DNA of 64,000 nucleotides from G965222335 sp965222335. GTDB lineage: Bacteria; Pseudomonadota; Gammaproteobacteria; Pseudomonadales; Halieaceae. Each line of letters begins with the position of its first letter. Positions within the stretch are counted from its first letter, which is position 1. The notes under the pieces are model-generated. The model was not told where the DNA came from. It did no database searches and saw only the letters and a program-made list of their open reading frames with translations. Shown one piece after another: positions 59,572 to 64,000 of the stretch. The stretch is taken from positions 2,914,001 through 2,978,000 of the forward strand of contig OZ244944.1 in assembly GCA_965222335.1 (NCBI GenBank), written 5' to 3'. A program made the position numbers and the translations under genes.

Positions 59572-60021
59572 ATGTTAGCAATAAGTCGCTGGCTTTGTGC
59601 CGTTGCCTTTGTGGCCGCCTTGGGTGTTCTTGTCAGTGCCTGCGGGGATTCCGGGTCGGGCAAGCGGGAACTCACCGAGGCCGACATCGCCCAGCTCGAA
59701 GAGCGGGTGCGCGCGCGCTGGCAGACCCTCGAGGCCAAGGACTTCGGTGCGACCTGGGAATACTCTACACCCACTTATAGAGCTTTATTCCCTAAGCGGC
59801 TGTTTGTTAATAAATTTTCTTACGCGGTAGATTGGCAGTTGACAGGTGTTGAAGTGGTTAACTATGATGCCGATGCAGCTGTAGCAAGTGTGGCGGTTCG
59901 GGTCATGTCCAAATCGACCAAACAAACTGCAGTATCTGCCAAGTTTGGTGCGTTGCCTTCCACGATCCGCGAGAACTGGGTTCTCACAGATGGTGAGTGG
60001 TGGCATAGTGCCAATATATAG
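59572..60021 (+). CDS. Small predicted lipoprotein, function unknown
   Basis: 149 residues from the ATG at 59572 behind CAGGA; earlier starts lie before the predicted transcription start. The signal ends LVSAC (Cys24) with Gly at +2. A short acidic linker and a ~110-residue domain follow (ARWQTLEAKDFGATWEYSTPTYRALFP). The second half has noticeably more A/T and ATA/TTA-type codons than neighbours. Domain fold not recognised; NTF2-like or SnoaL-like shape is possible. Its place next to a strongly expressed secreted protein may be chance. Confidence 0.8.
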   Translation: MLAISRWLCAVAFVAALGVLVSACGDSGSGKRELTEADIAQLEERVRARWQTLEAKDFGATWEYSTPTYRALFPKRLFVNKFSYAVDWQLTGVEVVNYDADAAVASVAVRVMSKSTKQTAVSAKFGALPSTIRENWVLTDGEWWHSANI

Positions 60022-60033
60022 GCAGGTATGCGG

Positions 60034-60061
60034 TTGACAGCTGGCTGCAGTTAGCAATAAT
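60034..60061 (+). promoter_or_regulatory. Strong sigma-70 promoter of the secreted 524-residue protein
   Basis: A perfect TTGACA (60034-60039) and AATAAT (60056-60061) lie 16 bases apart. The start codon is 60 bases further on, behind TTAGGAG. This is the best promoter match in the window. Confidence 0.8.
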
Positions 60062-60119
60062 AGCGCTAGCAATCTGTACTTTGGTTGTGAAGTAAAAAAC
60101 ACATTAGGAGTCTCCTCTT

Positions 60120-61694
60120 ATGAATGCAAAGTTTAAGCCCTTGGGTCTGGCCGCTGCCGTTGCAGCCGCTACGGCGGGTTATACTGGCGTTTCCACCGCG
60201 CAGGTTACTGCGTCTGGCAACGACCTGGGTGACCTGGCACTGATCCCCTATTACACCGTGCGCGACGGTTACGTATCCGGCGTTCACATCACTAACACTT
60301 CAGACCTGACTCAGGTTGTTAAAGTACGTATGCGCCGTGGTACTGACTCCATGGACGCGCTTGACTTTAACCTGATCCTGTCTCCGAAGGACGTCTGGAC
60401 CGGTTTTATCGCGGCTGAAGGTGACGACATCGTCTTCAACACCACCGATAACTCCTGTACCGCGCCTGCGACTACCAATGGCAAGTTCGTGATGCCCGGT
60501 ATCTACCGTGCTGACGCCGACGAAGGTTACATCGAAATCATCGGCATGGGTTCCGCCGATGACACGCAGCCGATCTACGCGTCTGCCCTGCACGATTCAG
60601 ACGGCGTTCCGGCTGACTGTGAAGCGGTTCGCGACAACTTCTTTGCGAACGGCGTTGCCACGACCAAGAAAGGTACTGTGGACGGCCTGACCTCTGTGCA
60701 GCGTGTCGATTCCAGCAAGACCACGCTGGGTCTGAACACCTACGAGGACACCGGTAACGTACTGAAGGTTTCTTACTTCATGCGCGACGCGGACAGCGGT
60801 CTCGAGTTTGGTAACAGCGCGACTCACATCGCCGACTTCCTGGACCTGCCGTCTATCACCAACCAGCAGTTTGGTCTGTTCAGCGGTGACCTGCTGGGCT
60901 TCGACTTCCCTGACCTGAATGGTGGTGTTCCGGGCAGCCCGAGTGCTGACACAGGCAAGTTTACCCTGCTGCGTCAAAACCTGGGTAGCGCGTCCGTGAT
61001 CAACGACTGGTCAGCCAACGCCGACCTGAACGTGGGCACTGACTGGGTTATCACCTTCCCGGGCCAGTACACCATGCTGGATCTGCCGCATTACTTCGCG
61101 TCCCTGCTGACTGCCGGCACCGAAGATGCAATCCCCTGTAACTCAGGTATGCCTATCGCAGCTGGCCCCGCGTCACCTGCTGGCGTAGACCCTGAAGGTG
61201 CTTGTGATCACCGTGACATTCCGGCCGTAGCGCTGTTCGATGTCTACGATCGTGAAGAACAGACCCTGATCCAGCCGGAAGGCGGTCTGGTCGTGTCTCC
61301 GCAGATCCCGGGCGCCGTGGTACAGACGGAACTGCCGTTCGAAGTTAACGTTGTGCAGTGGGGCCCCGAGCCCGTGCTGGGCAGCGAGAACTCCGACATC
61401 ACTGTTGCTGCGCCTGACAGCCCCTTCGGTTGGGCAGAGCTGGCGGTAACCAGCCGTACCGATACTACCCTGGCAATCTGTGAAGCTTCAGCTGCCAGCG
61501 CTGGTATCAACATCGGTAACGGTACTGCTGCGATCCTGTCCGCAGTCAACGCCTACGGTTGTACGAGCGAAGAAGCCACCCGCGACCTGATCCCCAAGAT
61601 CGGTTTCGTGGCCTGGCAGCGTAACTTCCCGAGCAACCCGGCTGCTAACTACGGCCGCATCATCGAGCACTCTTACAACGTAGTATCTTCTTAA
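60120..61694 (+). CDS. Secreted protein of unknown function, likely abundant
   Basis: 524 residues: signal peptide (~1-27, ending VSTA-QVT), then an acidic, beta-rich, Gly/Asp/Thr-rich protein. The start of the mature part (LALIPYYTVRDGYVSGVHITNTSDLTQVVKVRMRR) looks like an immunoglobulin-like strand pattern. Six cysteines, apparently as three pairs (SCTAP/ADCEA, PCNSG/ACDHR, ICEAS/GCTSE), fit disulfides in an exported protein. Codon choice is strongly biased to CTG, GAC, AAC and CGT, and promoter, ribosome site (AGGAG) and terminator are all near ideal, so it is probably one of the major proteins. No known domain recognised. A surface or outer-membrane-associated layer protein is a guess; it could be a T2SS substrate (inference). 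Confidence 0.88.
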   Translation: MNAKFKPLGLAAAVAAATAGYTGVSTAQVTASGNDLGDLALIPYYTVRDGYVSGVHITNTSDLTQVVKVRMRRGTDSMDALDFNLILSPKDVWTGFIAAEGDDIVFNTTDNSCTAPATTNGKFVMPGIYRADADEGYIEIIGMGSADDTQPIYASALHDSDGVPADCEAVRDNFFANGVATTKKGTVDGLTSVQRVDSSKTTLGLNTYEDTGNVLKVSYFMRDADSGLEFGNSATHIADFLDLPSITNQQFGLFSGDLLGFDFPDLNGGVPGSPSADTGKFTLLRQNLGSASVINDWSANADLNVGTDWVITFPGQYTMLDLPHYFASLLTAGTEDAIPCNSGMPIAAGPASPAGVDPEGACDHRDIPAVALFDVYDREEQTLIQPEGGLVVSPQIPGAVVQTELPFEVNVVQWGPEPVLGSENSDITVAAPDSPFGWAELAVTSRTDTTLAICEASAASAGINIGNGTAAILSAVNAYGCTSEEATRDLIPKIGFVAWQRNFPSNPAANYGRIIEHSYNVVSS

Positions 61695-61740
61695 GAGTCT
61701 CGAGGCATGGCGCTTCGGCGCCCTGCTGAGGTAAACTTCG

Positions 61741-61770
61741 AACCGGCACCGCAAGGTGCCGGTTTTTTTT
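61741..61770 (+). terminator. Rho-independent terminator after the secreted protein gene
   Basis: AACCGGCACC-GCAA-GGTGCCGGTT has ten base pairs around a GCAA tetraloop and is followed by at least six further T. It lies 46 bases after the stop. Confidence 0.95.
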
Positions 61771-61788
61771 GTCCCGAGGTTATGACAT

Positions 61789-62688
61789 ATGTTTTCCCGC
61801 GTTTTTTCTACCCTACTCTTTGCCTTCGTCCTGTCGTCCCCCGCGCTCCACGCGGAAGTGATTATTGAGGACGGGGACCTCGCCATGAGCCGCGCCGAGT
61901 TTGAGGAGGTGGTGTCCCGCTGGAGCGCCGAAATGCGGCAGTCGGCGGCCAACGACACCGGTGACCGTCTGGAGCTGATCAGTATTGCGGTGGCCAACAA
62001 GAAACTGGCAAAAATGGCAGATGAACTGAAACCTGCAGATGACCCGGACGCCTACTGGAAACTGCATTTCCAGTTGCAGACCCTGAAGCGGCGTTTCATG
62101 ATCAAGAACTTCGTGGATGCCCTCGAGGTGCCCGATATGACCGCACTGGCGGAAGAGCGCTATCGCACCGAGAAAGACAAGTACGCGAAGGTGCCGGAAA
62201 AGCGCCTGACCAGCCATATTCTCTTTGCCTGCCCCCCGCGGCAGTGTGATCGTGAGACCGTGCGACCGGTAGCCAATGAGGTTCTGGAGGAACTGCGCGC
62301 CGGTGCTGATTTTGCCGCGATGGTCGAGAAACACTCCGGTGATCCGAGCTCAAAAAAGCGTGGCGGCCTGTTCGACAAATGGTTTGCCCTGGGTGAAAAG
62401 GGCGTGATGCCACGCTACACCGGTGCCGCTTTCGAAATCGAGGAGATCGGTGATTACCAGATGGTGGAAACCGAGTTCGGCGTGCACATTGTGCGCCTGG
62501 ACGGCATTGAGGAAGCGCATTACCTGCCTTTTGAAGAGGTGAAAGACAAGATCGTCAAGGCGCTGGAGAACGAGTATATCAAACTGGCAGTGACCGACTT
62601 TGAAAATTCCCTGCGCGTGACCGACGACGCCCGGATCGACGGCGCGGCGATGGAGGAGATCTTCGCCCCCTATAAAACCGCGGAGTAA
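61789..62688 (+). CDS. Periplasmic parvulin-type peptidyl-prolyl isomerase
   Basis: 299 residues with a signal peptide (~1-22, PALHA-EVI). An N-terminal SurA/PrsA-like helical region is followed by the rotamase domain (~135-240) with LTSHILFA, DFAAMVEKHSGDPSSKKRGGLFDKWF and FGVHIVRLDGI, the conserved parvulin pattern. The CPPRQC segment adds two cysteines. It helps fold exported or outer-membrane proteins. It may be induced alongside the abundant secreted protein just upstream but has no obvious own promoter beyond the terminator. Confidence 0.9.
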   Translation: MFSRVFSTLLFAFVLSSPALHAEVIIEDGDLAMSRAEFEEVVSRWSAEMRQSAANDTGDRLELISIAVANKKLAKMADELKPADDPDAYWKLHFQLQTLKRRFMIKNFVDALEVPDMTALAEERYRTEKDKYAKVPEKRLTSHILFACPPRQCDRETVRPVANEVLEELRAGADFAAMVEKHSGDPSSKKRGGLFDKWFALGEKGVMPRYTGAAFEIEEIGDYQMVETEFGVHIVRLDGIEEAHYLPFEEVKDKIVKALENEYIKLAVTDFENSLRVTDDARIDGAAMEEIFAPYKTAE

Positions 62689-62694
62689 AGCCCC

Positions 62695-63900
62695 ATGGCA
62701 GGCGCAGAGCCGCGTTCGCTTCTCCTTGTAACGGGCATGCACCGCAGCGGTACTTCCGCCTTGTGTGCTGCCCTGCGCGCCGCGGGCGCCAGCTTTGGTG
62801 ACCACCTGCTGGAAGCCATGGCGGGGGTGAACGACGAGGGCTTCTGGGAAGACGCTGACGTGGTGGCCCTGAATGAGCGCCTGCTCGCCGCCCGCGACTC
62901 TGCCTGGTACAGCCTGGCGGGCAAGCTCGCGGGAGAGACCTGGTCTCCTGAGGAGTTTGCCACCGAGTATGCCCTCGCTGCGGAAATCCTCGCGCGGGGC
63001 TTCGGTCCCGGTCCGGTTGAGGCGGTGAAAGATCCCCGCTTTTGCCTGACCCTGGGCTTCTGGTTGCGCGCCTGCGCCGACGTCGGCGTGGCGGCCAACG
63101 TCTGTGTCGCCAGTCGTGCCCCGCTTGAAGTGGCCAGCTCTCTTGAGCGTCGGGATGGCTTTCCGATCGGCTATGGCCTGCGACTGGCTTACCAGTACCT
63201 TGTCGCCCTGCAGTCCGCACTGCCCGGGACTACCACCCTGATCTGCTATCCCGACCTGTTGCGAGATGCCGCGTCCTCCCTGGCGCCACTGGCAGAAAAC
63301 CTGCCCGCCGGGGCATTGGACCTCGCGCGGGCGGCGGAGGCGGTCCGCGGCGACCTGCGCCATCAGGTCGTGGAAGAGCAGGGCGGGGCGCTGCATGGGG
63401 CACCGGTGCAGTTGACTGATCTGGCGGCGCTTAAAGATGCCGTGAATGCCGAGTACCCCGCCGGGGACCTCCTGCGGGACTTTGCCGGCAGTGTGGTGAG
63501 CCGCGGCAACCAGTTGACCGATATCGGTACCGCACACAGCGAAGCCCTGCTGACTATCGAGGCCAAGGACCGCGACAACGCGCAGCTCGCTGCCGAATAC
63601 GAGCAGGCCCTGGCGACGATCGCCGAGCGCGACGAGCAGATCGCCGAATTCGATCGCCGCCTGCAGCAGACGGGTGATGAACTGGCCACGGCCCTGGCGA
63701 CTATCGACGAGCGCGATGGGCAAATCCGGGAGTTCGACCGGCGGTTGGCGGAGATCGGCGCGATGCACTCCCACGCCCTGGAAGTGATCGCCGACAAGGA
63801 TCGCCAGATCGACGAGTTCAAGGCGCGTATCGACCAGCTGTGCAACCTGCCCGTGATCGGCCTCGCCTTCCGCATGGCAAAGAATCATGCCAAACGTTGA
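62695..63900 (+). CDS. Sulfotransferase-like P-loop protein with long C-terminal coiled coil
   Basis: 401 residues. N-terminal P-loop GMHRSGTSALCAAL (14-27), a 3'-phosphate-type region (VKDPRFCLTLGFWL, VCVASRAPLEVASSL) and a fold consistent with the sulfotransferase superfamily. From ~275 to ~375 a repeated heptad-like helix (HSEALLTIEAKDRDNAQLA, then related units with IAERDEQIAEFDRRLQ and IDERDGQIREFDRRL) forms a coiled coil. The C-terminus is basic. Such proteins occur beside O-antigen or capsule glycosyltransferases, and a glycosyltransferase gene overlaps its end by 14 bases. Acceptor unknown. Confidence 0.8.
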   Translation: MAGAEPRSLLLVTGMHRSGTSALCAALRAAGASFGDHLLEAMAGVNDEGFWEDADVVALNERLLAARDSAWYSLAGKLAGETWSPEEFATEYALAAEILARGFGPGPVEAVKDPRFCLTLGFWLRACADVGVAANVCVASRAPLEVASSLERRDGFPIGYGLRLAYQYLVALQSALPGTTTLICYPDLLRDAASSLAPLAENLPAGALDLARAAEAVRGDLRHQVVEEQGGALHGAPVQLTDLAALKDAVNAEYPAGDLLRDFAGSVVSRGNQLTDIGTAHSEALLTIEAKDRDNAQLAAEYEQALATIAERDEQIAEFDRRLQQTGDELATALATIDERDGQIREFDRRLAEIGAMHSHALEVIADKDRQIDEFKARIDQLCNLPVIGLAFRMAKNHAKR

Positions 63901-64000
63901 TGTTGTGGTCCCGGTATACCGGGGCCTCGAAGAAACCCGTCGCTGCATCGACTCGGTGCTGGCCACCGTGGACCCGGGGACCGTGCGCCTGGTGCTGGTC
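63887..64000 (+). CDS. Family 2 glycosyltransferase, N-terminus only (runs off the window)
   Basis: Thirty-eight codons from the ATG at 63887, overlapping the previous gene by 14 bases. The start PNVDVVVPVYRGLEETRRC and IDSVL fit a GT2 nucleotide-binding start (VVVPVYxG, then CIxSVL). Probably part of a cell-surface polysaccharide operon with the sulfotransferase-like gene. Confidence 0.75.
   Translation, partial: MPNVDVVVPVYRGLEETRRCIDSVLATVDPGTVRLVLV

Overview
The window looks like a chromosomal segment of a marine-type gammaproteobacterium, probably close to the Halieaceae/Spongiibacteraceae (Cellvibrionales). The evidence is the gene content: a homodimeric AceE/AceF pyruvate dehydrogenase pair, FabV, a nadA-bepA-tusA block resembling the Pseudomonas arrangement, an Xps-type type II secretion operon and a steroid-ring degradation cluster. 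Most of the window is GC-rich and densely packed with stop/start overlaps. The first ~5.9 kb is visibly more AT-rich and probably has a different history. The taxonomic placement is inference, since no rRNA or marker alignment was possible.

Left part (1-11645, all minus strand): the start of a second propeller-type sensor, a complete 1503-residue hybrid sensor kinase with a periplasmic propeller, and a secreted protein made of nine 13-residue repeats behind a strongly folded leader. Next come a secreted subtilase and two GGDEF-EAL proteins of cyclic-di-GMP metabolism; the subtilase overlaps the first of these genes. Middle-left (11962-18905): nadA, the divergent bepA-type protease, then tusA, a PerM-like transporter and an M16 lipoprotein protease, followed by a perfect 50-bp palindrome of REP type.

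Central metabolism (19172-32329): aceE-aceF, then a four-gene operon that appears to encode both synthesis and phosphorolytic recovery of glucosylglycerate (glycerate kinase, phosphatase, synthase, phosphorylase). After it come fabV behind four 22-bp tandem repeats, an MBL-fold hydrolase and an acyl-CoA ligase.

Steroid C/D-ring cluster (32465-48491): a FadD3-like HIP-CoA ligase translationally coupled to two Lrp/AsnC regulators, IpdA/IpdB, IpdC, EchA20, IpdE1 and an IpdE2-like partner, FadA6, two SDRs (one IpdF-like), a second acyl-CoA dehydrogenase pair and a further thiolase. Together these cover most known steps for degrading the last two steroid rings (HIP, the indanedione propionate left after A/B-ring cleavage). 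Mycobacteria control these genes with the TetR regulator KstR2; here the embedded candidates are the paired AsnC proteins. The gaps of the cluster are full of small repeats: three REP-like families, an 18-bp inverted-repeat element, a duplicated 371-bp element with 28-bp terminal inverted repeats, a G13 tract and a 114-bp folded element.

Right part (48600-64000): an uninterrupted gspE-F-G-H-I-J-K-L-M-N(C)-D operon in Xanthomonas xps order without a prepilin peptidase. It is followed by a small sulfotransferase, a lipoprotein, a secreted 524-residue protein of unknown function behind a near-consensus promoter and before a textbook terminator, a parvulin-type isomerase, a sulfotransferase-like protein with a long coiled coil, and the start of a family 2 glycosyltransferase. 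The pieces thought most worth follow-up are the 13-residue repeat protein with its folded leader and neighbours, the AsnC-controlled steroid cluster, the glucosylglycerate cycle, and the unknown strongly expressed secreted protein.
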